DNA of 64,000 nucleotides from Glaciecola sp028401415. GTDB lineage: Bacteria; Pseudomonadota; Gammaproteobacteria; Enterobacterales; Alteromonadaceae. Numbering within the stretch: position 1 is the first letter of the stretch; the number at the start of each line of letters is the position of its first letter. This document shows positions 33,209-42,799 of the stretch, piece by piece. A program made the position numbers and the translations under genes. The notes beneath the pieces are model-generated. The model made no database searches. It saw only the letters and a program-made list of their open reading frames with translations, and was not told where the DNA came from. Location of the stretch: positions 1,364,001-1,428,000 of the forward strand of contig NZ_CP171821.2 of assembly GCF_028401415.2 (NCBI RefSeq). The letters are read 5' to 3'.

Positions 33209-35416
33209 CTAAACATCAAACCTATCCGCATTCATTACCTTATTCCATGCAACTACAAAATCTTCTAAAAACTTGTTTTTAGAATCGTTTTGCGCATAAA
33301 CCTCTGCAATGGCTCTTAATTGTGAATTCGCACCAAATACTAAATCAGCTCTTGATGCCTGATAGCGTTTTTCATGTCCATGCTTTGTACCTATAAAATA
33401 ATGCGCATCATTATTATTTGCGGGAGTCCATTCAATATTCATGTCGAGCAAGTGAATAAAATAGTCATTGTTCAAAGCGCTCTCGGATGCGTTAAATGCA
33501 CCAAGTGAGGATGAATTGTAGTTTATGCCCATCGCTCTCATACCCCCCACAAGCACTGTCATCTCTGGCGCAGTAAGGCCTAGTAATTGCGCTTTATCGA
33601 TTAGTAGCTCTTCGGTACTGACCGCATATTGTCTCTTTTGGTAATTTCTAAAACCATCCGCAATGGGTTCTAGCACAGAAAACGAATCCGCATCGGTTAA
33701 GTCGTCGCTCGTATCTACTCGTCCTGGCACAAATGGCACCTGAATAATGGCTCCCGATTTCTTCGCAGCTTGTTCAATGCCAACCGCGCCTGCCAATACA
33801 ATAAGATCAGCCATTGAAACTTGTTTTTCGTCACCGCTAGCGTCATTGAATGAGGATTGAATGTCTTCTAGCACGGCCAGCACCATCGCTAATTGTTCGG
33901 GCTGGTTAACTTCCCAATCCTTTTGAGGCGATAATCGAATACGAGCGCCATTCGCCCCTCCCCTATTATCTGAGCCTCTAAAAGTGCTTGCTGACGCCCA
34001 AGCGGTGTAGACCATTTCATAGATAGAGAGGCCTGAATCAGCTAAATGTTCTTTTAATTGAGCAATGTCAGTATCGTTAATTAGCTCGTAGCTTCTCTCA
34101 GGTAATGGATCTTGCCAAATTAAATCTTCGATTGGCACATCGTCTCCAAGATAACGCGATTTCGGCCCCATATCACGGTGGGTTAGCTTAAACCATGCTC
34201 GTGCAAAAGCATCGGCAAATTCGTCTGGGTTTTTATGGAAATGCTCTGATATTTTTCGATATTTGGGGTCAACTTTCATGGCAATATCCGCTGTCGTCAT
34301 CATAATATCGACTTTGATGTCAGCGGTTTCTGCATCAGGCGCGTGATGTTCAAGCGCCAAGCCAACCGCTTTCCATTGATGTGCACCTGCAGGACTTTTG
34401 CTTAGCTCCCAATCGTAACCTAGCAACATATTAAAGTAGCTCATATCCCATGATGTTGGTGTGGGTGTCCATGCGCCTTCGATACCACTGGTAATGGTAT
34501 CGCGGCCAACACCGCTGTTGAAGCGGCTCTTCCAACCCAATCCCATTTGTTCAATCGGCGCAGCCTCAGGCTCTGGACCATGATTAGAATCAGGTGCTGC
34601 ACCATGCGCCTTGCCAAAGGTATGACCGCCTGCTGTTAGTGCAACTGTTTCGTAGTCATTCATTGCCATTCGAGCAAAAGTTTCACGAATATCATGAGCT
34701 GAAGCAGCGGGGTCTGGATTGCCATCTGGACCCTCAGGATTCACGTATATTAGGCCCATTTGAACGGCAGCAAGTGGTTGCTCTAGGTCTCGCTCACCTG
34801 AATATCTGTGATTAGCTAGCCATGATTTTTCAGTCCCCCAATAGATATCTTCTTCAGGCTCCCAAATATCTTCTCGACCGCCGCCAAAACCAAATGTCTT
34901 TAAACCCATCGAATCCAACGCTACGTTGCCGGCTAACACGAACAGGTCAGCCCAAGATAATTTACTCCCATATTTTTGTTTTACAGGCCAAAGCAAACGT
35001 CGTGCTTTATCCAGATTACCGTTGTCGGGCCAACTATTGAGAGGCGCAAAGCGCTGATTGCCGGTGCCTGATCCCCCTCTTCCATCGCCCTCACGATAGG
35101 TACCCGCGGCATGCCATGCCATTCTGATCATGAACGGGCCGTAGTGCCCATAGTCTGCTGGCCACCAGGTCTTTGAATCTGTTAGTAAAGCTGCTATATC
35201 ACACTTTACCTGCGGCAAGTCTATGTTCGAAAAAGCGCGTTTATAGTCAAATTCGCTGCCTAGAGGATTTGCCTTAGTATCATTTTGATGCAGTATCTTC
35301 AGATTTAATTGATTCGGCCACCAGTCGATGTTTTTAGTGCTATTTCCACCAACTTGTGTGTTCCCACCATGCATAAATGGGCATTGTCCATCATTTTTAA
35401 GATTGCTATCTAACAT
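33209..35416 (-). CDS. katG: catalase-peroxidase KatG
   Basis: A bifunctional heme enzyme that removes hydrogen peroxide in the cytoplasm. Length 735 residues. The distal heme pocket reads MIRMAWHAAGTYR (Arg-Trp-His), the proximal His is in LTAGGHTFGKAHG, and the Tyr of the Met-Tyr-Trp cofactor is in GLIYVNPEG. The duplicated C-terminal domain is present. The start is ATG at 35416 with GGAGCAGG before it. Together with the isochorismatase-like gene it lies between two copies of a 62-bp repeat. I see no OxyR site that I can defend. Confidence 0.97.
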   Translation of the reverse strand: MLDSNLKNDGQCPFMHGGNTQVGGNSTKNIDWWPNQLNLKILHQNDTKANPLGSEFDYKRAFSNIDLPQVKCDIAALLTDSKTWWPADYGHYGPFMIRMAWHAAGTYREGDGRGGSGTGNQRFAPLNSWPDNGNLDKARRLLWPVKQKYGSKLSWADLFVLAGNVALDSMGLKTFGFGGGREDIWEPEEDIYWGTEKSWLANHRYSGERDLEQPLAAVQMGLIYVNPEGPDGNPDPAASAHDIRETFARMAMNDYETVALTAGGHTFGKAHGAAPDSNHGPEPEAAPIEQMGLGWKSRFNSGVGRDTITSGIEGAWTPTPTSWDMSYFNMLLGYDWELSKSPAGAHQWKAVGLALEHHAPDAETADIKVDIMMTTADIAMKVDPKYRKISEHFHKNPDEFADAFARAWFKLTHRDMGPKSRYLGDDVPIEDLIWQDPLPERSYELINDTDIAQLKEHLADSGLSIYEMVYTAWASASTFRGSDNRGGANGARIRLSPQKDWEVNQPEQLAMVLAVLEDIQSSFNDASGDEKQVSMADLIVLAGAVGIEQAAKKSGAIIQVPFVPGRVDTSDDLTDADSFSVLEPIADGFRNYQKRQYAVSTEELLIDKAQLLGLTAPEMTVLVGGMRAMGINYNSSSLGAFNASESALNNDYFIHLLDMNIEWTPANNNDAHYFIGTKHGHEKRYQASRADLVFGANSQLRAIAEVYAQNDSKNKFLEDFVVAWNKVMNADRFDV

Positions 35417-35529
35417 GAGTCCTGCTCCTTTATATATTGAATGAACCTATCATGCTCTGATGAATATGGGTGGAGGATAGGTTGAGAACGCGAATTGCGT
35501 CGTGCTTGAAATATCATTTGTTTAGCAAT

Positions 35530-35566
35530 CAGCTCTTTCATGCATTGCACTTGCACAAAAGAGCTG
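35530..35566. repeat. 9-bp stem-loop between the isochorismatase-like gene and katG
   Basis: CAGCTCTTT and AAAGAGCTG flank a 19-base loop, in the 184-bp gap between the two genes. There is no strong T-run, so it may act as a partial terminator or an mRNA-stability element. Confidence 0.4.
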
Positions 35567-35600
35567 AATGAGCCGATTTTGCTCCAACTAAGCTAGATAC

Positions 35601-36293
35601 TTAAATACCTACCGCTGGAATCGGAGGCTTGCCCGTTAGTCCCAATCCTTGGCTAACATCCTTTGCATTTGCCGCTGATCCCAAGAAATTATTCATCGCG
35701 GCATAATATTGTCCAACGTGGTCGCTGAGAAGTATGCCAATATGAGTTCCGTTTTCTTGCGTGTTGGAAGCAAGTTCCGCAAGCACCGCGACCCAAGTCG
35801 TAACAATAGCTCCCGCTGCCGCGAGACGCTGAGTAGTAACTTGTGTGACGAGTGGATTAAAGTCTGCACAGGCATCGATTACAACATATACCTCATAGCC
35901 CTCTCGCAACGCTGATATTGCCGGAAAGGCTGCGCAGACCTCCGTTGCAAGTCCAGAGATGACCAACTTCTTTTTGCCTGTTTTCTCGACTGCTTTTCGT
36001 GATACTTCATCATTCCAGAAATTAACAAAGGGTCTATCGATAACGTCTACATCTGGAAATAAGGCAGTTAATTCAGGCATTGTTGGCCCATTTGGTCCTT
36101 GCGGCCAGCTCGTGCCCATGATAACTGGGATATTAAATGCCTTCGCTGTCTTGGCATGACCTAAAATGTTATTCTTTAACTGCATTGGGTCAATCGACGA
36201 TAAAAATTGCAATAGTCCGACTTGATGATCGATCATCAAAAAGGCACAGTTGTCGGGAGTAAGTTCTGATTTTGGTAAGGCTGTGTTTGTCAT
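35601..36293 (-). CDS. isochorismatase-family hydrolase (YcaC-like)
   Basis: A cysteine hydrolase of the isochorismatase superfamily, 230 residues. The catalytic Asp is in FLMIDHQVGLL near residue 22, and the nucleophile Cys is in ISGLATEVCAAFPA near 118. The ALREGYEVYVVIDACADF strand follows, as in YcaC-type enzymes, whose substrate is unknown. AAGGATAATT precedes the ATG. It lies upstream of katG in the same orientation. I do not assign a substrate. Confidence 0.88.
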   Translation of the reverse strand: MTNTALPKSELTPDNCAFLMIDHQVGLLQFLSSIDPMQLKNNILGHAKTAKAFNIPVIMGTSWPQGPNGPTMPELTALFPDVDVIDRPFVNFWNDEVSRKAVEKTGKKKLVISGLATEVCAAFPAISALREGYEVYVVIDACADFNPLVTQVTTQRLAAAGAIVTTWVAVLAELASNTQENGTHIGILLSDHVGQYYAAMNNFLGSAANAKDVSQGLGLTGKPPIPAVGI

Positions 36294-36629
36294 ATCAATT
36301 ATCCTTTCATTTAAACTTTGAAAATGTTGCTTTCATTAAAAGAATAGATTTAACAGAACGAGTAAGATTCTAAATTCTTGCGGATAATGGCGTATTTGCA
36401 GGGGTGAGAAGCATCGTTTAGCTCCCCATATACTGAAAGTGGATGTTCGTTTACACACATTATCTTCGAGCGATTGAGAATACGTGGATGAGCTGCAATG
36501 CGAAACGAAAAGAAACGTCGCTGACACAATAGACAATAAAACTACATGCACATTAAACGGCGAGTAGGCTATACATCCGTTAGCCTACGCACTTACAGAA
36601 ACCTCAACAAGACTAAAACAAATAGTTAA
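36294..36629. other. intergenic region, no gene supported
   Basis: It contains the upstream region of the isochorismatase-like gene. A minus-strand frame of 71 codons (36336-36551) has a GTG start and a Ser/Phe-rich composition with no recognisable character, so I do not call it. Nothing else is visible. Confidence 0.4.
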
Positions 36630-36691
36630 AGGGCACTTTGTTTGTTGTATCTCAGTTGAAGTTACATCAACAGACTTCTCAATCTCAATGG
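36630..36691. repeat. 62-bp perfect direct repeat, right copy
   Basis: Identical to 33033-33094. It lies immediately upstream of, and is in frame with, the IS3-family transposase remnant at 36719-36934. The repeat is therefore probably transposon-derived. Confidence 0.85.
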
Positions 36692-36718
36692 TTTAGTAAT
36701 AAATTTGTGTCACCTCAG

Positions 36719-36934
36719 GCAGATAAAGAACTGACGGCACAAGCTGTAAACTGGGCCTGAGAGATGCTTGGAAAACCTAGGCTTGTTGTATTTCACAGTA
36801 AGCCGGCATCCAAATACAGCGCACGCAAAAATAGGCAAGCCCTCTGACAGTATCAAACTCGCCATGAGGCGCAGCAACAAATGTTGGATTGCATCACTGT
36901 TTTTTACAACCCGATAAGGCTACATTCTTACTAG
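36719..36934 (+). pseudogene. decayed IS3-family transposase (orfB) remnant
   Basis: One frame reads ADKELTAQAVNWA, stop, EMLGKPRLVVFHSKPASKY, SARKNRQAL, stop, QYQTRHEAQQQMLDCITVFY, NPIRLHSY, stop. This lines up with the integrase core of IS3-family orfB (DTELT..A..MA..R.KP..VLFHSD.GS.YTS..YRQ; ..EA...I..YI..FYN..R.HSY). The catalytic Asp after FHS is now Lys, two stops interrupt it, and about 70 residues containing the SMSRRGNCWDNA segment are missing between RQAL and QYQ. It is clearly non-functional. Confidence 0.75.
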
Positions 36935-37071
36935 GACTGTAAAAGCTCAAGTCAATATGAATTAGTCTCAAGAATGAGAGAAAAGTAGCTTCACTGGATT
37001 GGTCGATTTTGCTTGACAACGACAGTTTACGGTGTGAGAACGATAAGCAAGCCTTGGCAGATTAGCATACT

Positions 37072-38448
37072 TTAAGGTGCTTCAAATCTGATATCTAAAG
37101 GAACGCCATTTTCATCAAACGTATAATGAAAAACAAATCCATAGGTTTTGGAGTAAGCTTTCGAGGACGACAAAAAGGTAAGTTCATATGGTACAAGAGA
37201 ATCAGAAAAAAAGGCCTCCAGTGAGTTCTGACGTTGTACGATATTGATAATTTTTCCGTCTATATCTATCCTCCCAGTGTAAGCTGCCAATTTGTCCTTT
37301 GAAATCGTTATAGATTGGGTAAACTCAGGTAGCGATACTTTTTGTCCCATTAACTTCTGTAGCAAAAGATTCTCTAATTGCCATAACCATCGCCCTCCAG
37401 AAGAGGTCAAAATAATAAGACCAAAATCTTGCTCTGGATAATAGGAATATGCGCTTGCGAATCCATCTAAGTCACCTCCATGCATTATTCGACCAGAATC
37501 TGATTTGAAAGCTCCAAATCCATACTCCCATTTTTTCGAAAATGAACGCGTAAACTCAGTCGACCATAAATGATTTGAATCTGCTTGTTTAATTTCTTGT
37601 CTTGCTGCATTCATTTGCAGAATCATCAGTTTGCTAAGGTCGTTGACATTCGAAAATACTCCGCCAGAGGGCTTCAAAAAACCCATTTCGAAAGGGCGTG
37701 TTTTGTATTTTCGATTTTCCTTTCGATACGGGATAGCAGCTTGCTTTTGTTGTATATCGGTGAGTTCAGTAGTGCTATTTTTCATCTCAAAAGGCTTAAA
37801 GATATATTGATTCAACAACGATTCAAATTCTTTGCCAGAAAGCCTTTGCATAATGTAGCCCAGCACCGAGTACCCTAAGTTGGAGTACTCAGCTTTTAAA
37901 CCGGGCTTATACATCAGCTCTAGTATCTCTAAGTCATTCAATAAGTCTTGCTCATCGTAACAACATAACATTGGCTCATTGCCGAAACGATGGGCAATAA
38001 TCGAATCTCTGGGTAATCCCGATTGGTGAAAAACGATGTCTCCTACAGTAATAGGCCTAAGCTTCGCTCGAGCTGACGGCGATAGGGAATGAGGAAGGTA
38101 TGTTGAGATACTGTCGGTGAGCTTTAAACGGCCTTCAGCAATAAAGACCTTTGCCAAAATCCCAGTAAATGTTTTTGTCAAAGACCCAATTTGGAAATTG
38201 GTGTTTCCATTGACTTCAGAGGATGAGTCTCTCGACAGGTAACCTCTACTAACAAGCAGTTGTAACTCGCTATTTTTGACGATCCCGACTGATATTGCGG
38301 GAATGTCGTTATCCTCTATTATTATAGAAATTGCTTTTTCAATCCATTGCTCCTCAGATAAATCACCTTCCGTATGGCTATTGCATGTAAAGGCAACGAT
38401 AGTTTGAATGAACACCGCAAACCATTTCGTTAGTAAAGAGACTTTCAT
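37072..38448 (-). CDS. beta-lactamase-fold serine hydrolase (class C / esterase type)
   Basis: A 458-residue exported serine hydrolase. The serine-lysine dyad is in FQIGSLTKTFTG (SxxK), the second motif is YSNLGYS (YxN), and the third is HGGDLDGFAS (HxG in place of KTG), the pattern of class C-like esterases and D-aminopeptidases. A C-terminal domain of about 110 residues follows the catalytic part. ATG at 38448, after GGGAG, gives an N-terminal signal (LLTKWFAVFIQTIVAFTC). A frame to 38481 is open. Beta-lactam hydrolysis is possible but not implied. Confidence 0.85.
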   Translation of the reverse strand: MKVSLLTKWFAVFIQTIVAFTCNSHTEGDLSEEQWIEKAISIIIEDNDIPAISVGIVKNSELQLLVSRGYLSRDSSSEVNGNTNFQIGSLTKTFTGILAKVFIAEGRLKLTDSISTYLPHSLSPSARAKLRPITVGDIVFHQSGLPRDSIIAHRFGNEPMLCCYDEQDLLNDLEILELMYKPGLKAEYSNLGYSVLGYIMQRLSGKEFESLLNQYIFKPFEMKNSTTELTDIQQKQAAIPYRKENRKYKTRPFEMGFLKPSGGVFSNVNDLSKLMILQMNAARQEIKQADSNHLWSTEFTRSFSKKWEYGFGAFKSDSGRIMHGGDLDGFASAYSYYPEQDFGLIILTSSGGRWLWQLENLLLQKLMGQKVSLPEFTQSITISKDKLAAYTGRIDIDGKIINIVQRQNSLEAFFSDSLVPYELTFLSSSKAYSKTYGFVFHYTFDENGVPLDIRFEAP

Positions 38449-38484
38449 TGGTTGACGCTCCCAACACTTTCGGTAATTCAACAG

Positions 38485-38994
38485 CTATATTTTCTGACCA
38501 TATTCATTGAAACGAACCGCCGCCTGCAGAGTATTCAGCTCTTGTGCACTTGGCACCTCAAAATGCAAATCAGCCTGTTCAAAAGCGTGAGTATCAACGA
38601 AAAATTCATTCTTCGTTAATGAAAGATTCCGTTGAATAACTCGTTGCTTTCTATCCTCGGCGGAGCAATAAATATAATAAAACTGATACGGTATATTCAA
38701 TTCAATTAGTGACTGGTGCACAACTGCCCGTTGTCTTGTAAGCGCTAATCCTAAATCTAATATGACAGAAGTACCTGAGTTAAACGCACTAATTGCTAGC
38801 TCAAGCGCGCAAGTGTTTATTCTGTCGATACGTTCAACAATCCACGACATATCTACCTCCTGATAAAAGTCATGAATATAAAGATGTTTAAACATCATGT
38901 CGCCTGATACGTTAATGGCTTTATACTTTGCGCAAAGAGAGCTGGCCAGTGTTGTTTTACCTGCACCAACCGGCCCAAAAATTATATGTATCAT
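38485..38994 (-). CDS. P-loop kinase-like ATPase (AAA_33 type)
   Basis: A 169-residue cytoplasmic protein with Walker A GPVGAGKTT at 7-15, a Walker-B-like hydrophobic strand ending in Asp (GTSVILDLG near 75) and a lid-like segment RKQRVIQRNLS. It resembles small zeta-toxin/kinase-like ATPases that phosphorylate small molecules. It starts 47 bp after the esterase gene and ends 36 bp before the serine hydrolase. Substrate unknown. Confidence 0.75.
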   Translation of the reverse strand: MIHIIFGPVGAGKTTLASSLCAKYKAINVSGDMMFKHLYIHDFYQEVDMSWIVERIDRINTCALELAISAFNSGTSVILDLGLALTRQRAVVHQSLIELNIPYQFYYIYCSAEDRKQRVIQRNLSLTKNEFFVDTHAFEQADLHFEVPSAQELNTLQAAVRFNEYGQKI

Positions 38995-39041
38995 CTTGCG
39001 TCCCTTCTGATAAAGATCCTGTGTCGTTTGTTCTAGTTCTT

Positions 39042-41315
39042 TTATTCGAAACTGTGCGCTTGACCATACACTTCTAGTTCGCGCAACCTACAGTTTTCAA
39101 TTCTTGGATCTTTGCAAACAAATCTGAGCTTCGAACCATAGACATTTGGGCTGAACACAAGATTTACTTCCGTCTGAAATGAACCTCCATTCGAAAAACT
39201 TGCCCCATCGATTTTGCGCCAGTTTCCATCAACAAACGATTCGATATGAAAATTCTTTATGGCGTTGCGTCCATTGAAGCCAGAAAAAACCTTAGCACTG
39301 ACAAGACTGTGTCGGTCCAACAAGTCGATTTCAATGTAGCGATCTCCACTTACTCTTCCCGGCGCCCACAACGGATCTCGTGGACCAATCCGACCATCAA
39401 TCGCGTGCTCTGCTCTAAAGACCCCAATATTGCGCAAATTCTGCTCGGAAGTGGCGGATATTGGCTTACCAATAACAATATTTGTAATTTGACCATTGGA
39501 TGCAGGTAGTACAATGATTGAGAGAGTTGCCTGACTCACTAAATTCTCACTGTCGGTTGCTGAAACTTGAAGAGCGTAGGTACCCACGACTAAATTTGAT
39601 ATTGAAATAAGTTGCGAGTCGAGGGTATCAACGAGCGCGACTGACGGCCCAGATAATTGAACCCAGTTAATTGAAGTTTCATAGTCTTCATCTTGGACAA
39701 GCAGATTAAAACTAACTTCCGTATCAGGACTAGATATCACTAGTTCGCTGGGCATTGTGATCACAGGCGGAGTATTAATTGCTGGCGCAAAAACGGTTAC
39801 CGATACCACATCAGAATCAGTGCGTTCGTATTGATCGGTGAGACTAACGCGAAAACTATATTCACCTTCGATTGCTCCTATAATGTCCGGGTTTAATGAA
39901 TCACTATTTTGTATCGTGATAGTATTAGGGCTAGTGAGCAATTCCCATTGAATCGAATACGTCAACGAACTGTTGCCAATGACACTCGCGTTTAATTCAA
40001 AATGGCCATCGTCTAAGTTAACTTTGAAATCGTCTCCTGCATCCACTTTAAGGCTATCATTATCTGAATTCCGAGGATGCTGGGTCTCTAGAAACCATTG
40101 TTGAAGATCATGATTGGCGTAGGCTGTATTCCAAGTTGACCCATTATGACGACCACCCGGTATCACTTCGAATACAAATCGTTCTAGCGATTGTGAGCTG
40201 CATTTTTGAGATATTTGGTTAATGAGTTGATACCAAGAAGCAGGCCCATGAGATGGGTCGAGCTCTCCAGCGTATGCTCTTACATTTGTATTAGTATATT
40301 GGCAAATACTACCTGGAAGGTGAGTTTCATTCACCGCTGTTATCGCGATTGGAGCCATTCCAGCATATACATCAGGTTGGCTAACACTTGCTTTAATAGC
40401 GGTCTGAGCGCCTGCGCTGAGACCGGTTAGAAACACCCTTTCGGGATCCACCTTAAGCTCACTCATTAGTTGACCAACCAATTGATTAATTGTGTTGACT
40501 TGGAACCAGCAGCTTCCCCTTCGATTTTGGTAAATCGATTTACAATTTGGTGATACCACAATTGCCTCATATTGGCCGTCCATGTTAAGCAATTGCCGAT
40601 GAAATCCCTCAAGCTGAAACGGTCCATTAAGTGGAAGAACCTGAGTGTGGTTTTGGTTTAAGGTATTTCCCCCTCTCCCATGCATTGACACAATCAAAGG
40701 GTATGATCTGCTAGGATCTTCGCTATAGTCCATTGGAAGGTATCGTGCATAGTCGTAATAAGGTGTTCTAACAACGACATTTGCACCTTCAAAACAATCA
40801 TTCGAAGTTGTTACAGGGGCATCGCTCTCATATCCAATGATTTGAACTTCTCTGGTGACAGGTTTTGCAGCGTCAAGCACTCTATACCTTAGTCGGTTCG
40901 CAACAATCTGTGTGGAAATATCAATACTTAGCGTTTGCGGACTTTTGTCATCTAAAATGAGATGTGCATTCTCAATATCTACCCAGCATGCACCATTGTG
41001 GTACTGCAGAAAAATTTCATCAGGAACGTACTTATTTTCGCTATCTGTCAAAAGACCAACGGAAAATTGAACGCTGGTTAAGGTATAACTACCTTGTAAG
41101 TCTATTTCTGCATCGGCAGGCCGATTAAAGCTTCTTGGAACCCACCTACCACGGTTAGATAAGTCACCATCAGTAATGTTTAGCAAAACTCCTTGAGAAT
41201 CTCTCGCAGGCTTATTCAAGGCGATATTTTCACTCGCCACTGAAGCGATAGCAGGTGTAGTTAAGACTAAAAAAAGTACAACATGAACCAGATTTATAAA
41301 CGGTTTATTCATCAT
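39042..41315 (-). CDS. secreted multidomain esterase with two discoidin-like domains
   Basis: A 757-residue exported protein. After a signal peptide (VVLFLVLTTPAIASVA) come an N-terminal F5/8-type C (CBM32-like) domain (about 28-165, ENIALNKPARDSQG), an alpha/beta-hydrolase domain of the PHB-depolymerase/feruloyl-esterase type (about 185-415: YPLIVSMHGRGG, nucleophile in FLTGLSAGAQ, catalytic His in GGRHNGSTW), one or two Ig/PKD-like repeats (about 425-610) and a second discoidin domain (about 615-757, NIVIGKPISATSEQN). It probably removes acyl groups from a polysaccharide at the cell surface. It is divergent from a deacetylase. Confidence 0.85.
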   Translation of the reverse strand: MMNKPFINLVHVVLFLVLTTPAIASVASENIALNKPARDSQGVLLNITDGDLSNRGRWVPRSFNRPADAEIDLQGSYTLTSVQFSVGLLTDSENKYVPDEIFLQYHNGACWVDIENAHLILDDKSPQTLSIDISTQIVANRLRYRVLDAAKPVTREVQIIGYESDAPVTTSNDCFEGANVVVRTPYYDYARYLPMDYSEDPSRSYPLIVSMHGRGGNTLNQNHTQVLPLNGPFQLEGFHRQLLNMDGQYEAIVVSPNCKSIYQNRRGSCWFQVNTINQLVGQLMSELKVDPERVFLTGLSAGAQTAIKASVSQPDVYAGMAPIAITAVNETHLPGSICQYTNTNVRAYAGELDPSHGPASWYQLINQISQKCSSQSLERFVFEVIPGGRHNGSTWNTAYANHDLQQWFLETQHPRNSDNDSLKVDAGDDFKVNLDDGHFELNASVIGNSSLTYSIQWELLTSPNTITIQNSDSLNPDIIGAIEGEYSFRVSLTDQYERTDSDVVSVTVFAPAINTPPVITMPSELVISSPDTEVSFNLLVQDEDYETSINWVQLSGPSVALVDTLDSQLISISNLVVGTYALQVSATDSENLVSQATLSIIVLPASNGQITNIVIGKPISATSEQNLRNIGVFRAEHAIDGRIGPRDPLWAPGRVSGDRYIEIDLLDRHSLVSAKVFSGFNGRNAIKNFHIESFVDGNWRKIDGASFSNGGSFQTEVNLVFSPNVYGSKLRFVCKDPRIENCRLRELEVYGQAHSFE

Positions 41316-41689
41316 TGATATGGCTCTCTTGATTTAGTTATAGCGCTAGACCGAAATCTCACTTAGGCGCACTATAATTTGAAACGGCCAATCAGTTTAC
41401 GTGCGAAAGCACATAATTTATGTAAAAGAGTGTGTAAAATTTGTAATCGCTCTAATTTTGGGGCCCTGTTTGCAATTAAAGCACTACTTGCTAGGGCTAC
41501 GATACTTCCGATCATTAGAGGATTGCCTTACAAACGCTTACAATTAACGAACAATTAGTCCGTACTTTTAACAAGTAGAGCGCATTATCATTTTATTGGA
41601 GGTCTTGTGTTCATATGCATCAGATACCCACAAAAAATTTTTAGCTAACTTGATAAATAAAATGCATTGCAACATGAAGGAATGTAAAA
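41316..41689. other. divergent promoter region between esterase and deacetylase
   Basis: This 374-bp region holds several TTACA/TGTAA pentamers. On the minus strand, facing the esterase, they begin near 41421, 41433 and 41442. On the plus strand there is the well-formed pair at 41527-41544. No gene is supported. Confidence 0.4.
41527..41544 (+). promoter_or_regulatory. RstA-box-like direct repeat upstream of the deacetylase
   Basis: CTTACAAACGCTTACAAT holds two TTACA boxes 10 bp apart. It differs in only three bases from the site at 61006-61023 and resembles the E. coli RstA box TACATNTNGTTACA. Binding by the RstA-like regulator encoded at 58912 is an inference. Confidence 0.45.
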
Positions 41690-42610
41690 ATGAGACTGTG
41701 GATAACCGCTATACTATGCGTGCTACTTATAAGCGAAATAGGCGAACTGAGAGCTAAGCAAATAGCGTTAACATTTGACGATTCGCCTCGACAAGCAAAC
41801 GGAGTATTGTCTGGCTCAGAGCGCGCGAGTATGCTGGTCGCTGCCCTTGAACGAAACAACGTCGAGCAAGTTGCTTTCTTTTCTGTTAGCCAGCGCTTGG
41901 ATGCAGAAGGGCAAAACCGGCTAAAGACATACAGCGATGCTGGGCATATTATTGCAAATCATACTCACTCACATCCAGATATAAATAAAACATCTGAAGA
42001 CGCTTTTATTGCGGAGATTAAGCTGGCTTCAAAGCTACTGGGACAATACCCTACCTATAAAAATTGGTTTCGATTTCCTTATCTTCGCGAAGGCGGCGAA
42101 TTGGAAAAGCGTAACGGTGTAAGGCAGTTTTTAAAAACAAACAAAATGCTTAACGCTTATATAACCATAAACAACTATGATTGGTATATTGAAAACCAGT
42201 TCCAGAATGCTGCTGAACAGGGCATAGTCTTGAACGATAATGCAATGAAAAATTATTACGTTGATATCATTATGGAGGCTGTGGAATATTACGATCAATT
42301 AGCAATAAAGCATCTCGGTAGGTCTCCAAAACATGTTTTACTCCTGCATGAGACTGACATCTCCGCGCTCTATATCGACGACCTAATTCAACGACTGCGT
42401 CAAAATAATTGGAAGATTATAACAATTGAAGATGCCTATGAAGATGACATATCAGAGTTTGAGATCTCGTCCCCACTTAAGTTTAACCCCGGTAGAATTG
42501 GAGAGATTGCATTATCGGAGGGACAAACAAAAAATCTTTGGCACTCCTCTCTGGAAGAGAGTTATCTAAACAATGAATTTAAACGGCGAGTTCTATCTGT
42601 GAGCGAGTAA
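41690..42610 (+). CDS. polysaccharide deacetylase family protein
   Basis: A 306-residue NodB-homology (CE4) protein with a short signal sequence (LWITAILCVLLISEIGELRA). Motif 1 is ALTFDDSP (catalytic base and metal Asp), motif 2 is HTHSHPDI (metal His pair), and motif 3 is WFRFPYLREGG. It hydrolyses N- or O-acetyl groups, typically from peptidoglycan, chitin or exopolysaccharide, in the periplasm. ATG at 41690 has GAAGGAATG upstream. It is divergent from the secreted esterase, and the pair may act on one substituted glycan. Confidence 0.9.
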   Translation: MRLWITAILCVLLISEIGELRAKQIALTFDDSPRQANGVLSGSERASMLVAALERNNVEQVAFFSVSQRLDAEGQNRLKTYSDAGHIIANHTHSHPDINKTSEDAFIAEIKLASKLLGQYPTYKNWFRFPYLREGGELEKRNGVRQFLKTNKMLNAYITINNYDWYIENQFQNAAEQGIVLNDNAMKNYYVDIIMEAVEYYDQLAIKHLGRSPKHVLLLHETDISALYIDDLIQRLRQNNWKIITIEDAYEDDISEFEISSPLKFNPGRIGEIALSEGQTKNLWHSSLEESYLNNEFKRRVLSVSE

Positions 42611-42799
42611 CGCGTGACGAGCATTTTGCCCGTTCCGCCAAATTCGGCCGGATTGAAACCAAATGAGTAATTGTTTTTACCGAATTACGCAATATTTCAA
42701 TCGCTCTTTCAACTCCATCCCGCCCCCAAACATTTCCAAACGTTTTGGATAAGGACTCAAAGTGCGAGATAGAGCCCAAGCAAACAGAGGCCGTAAGTC

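Noticed and set aside
33033..36691. 62-bp direct repeats as att sites of an integrative element
   Set aside because: No integrase or excisionase lies between or beside them, they are not the 3' end of a tRNA, and the right copy is contiguous with an IS3 relic, which explains them better.
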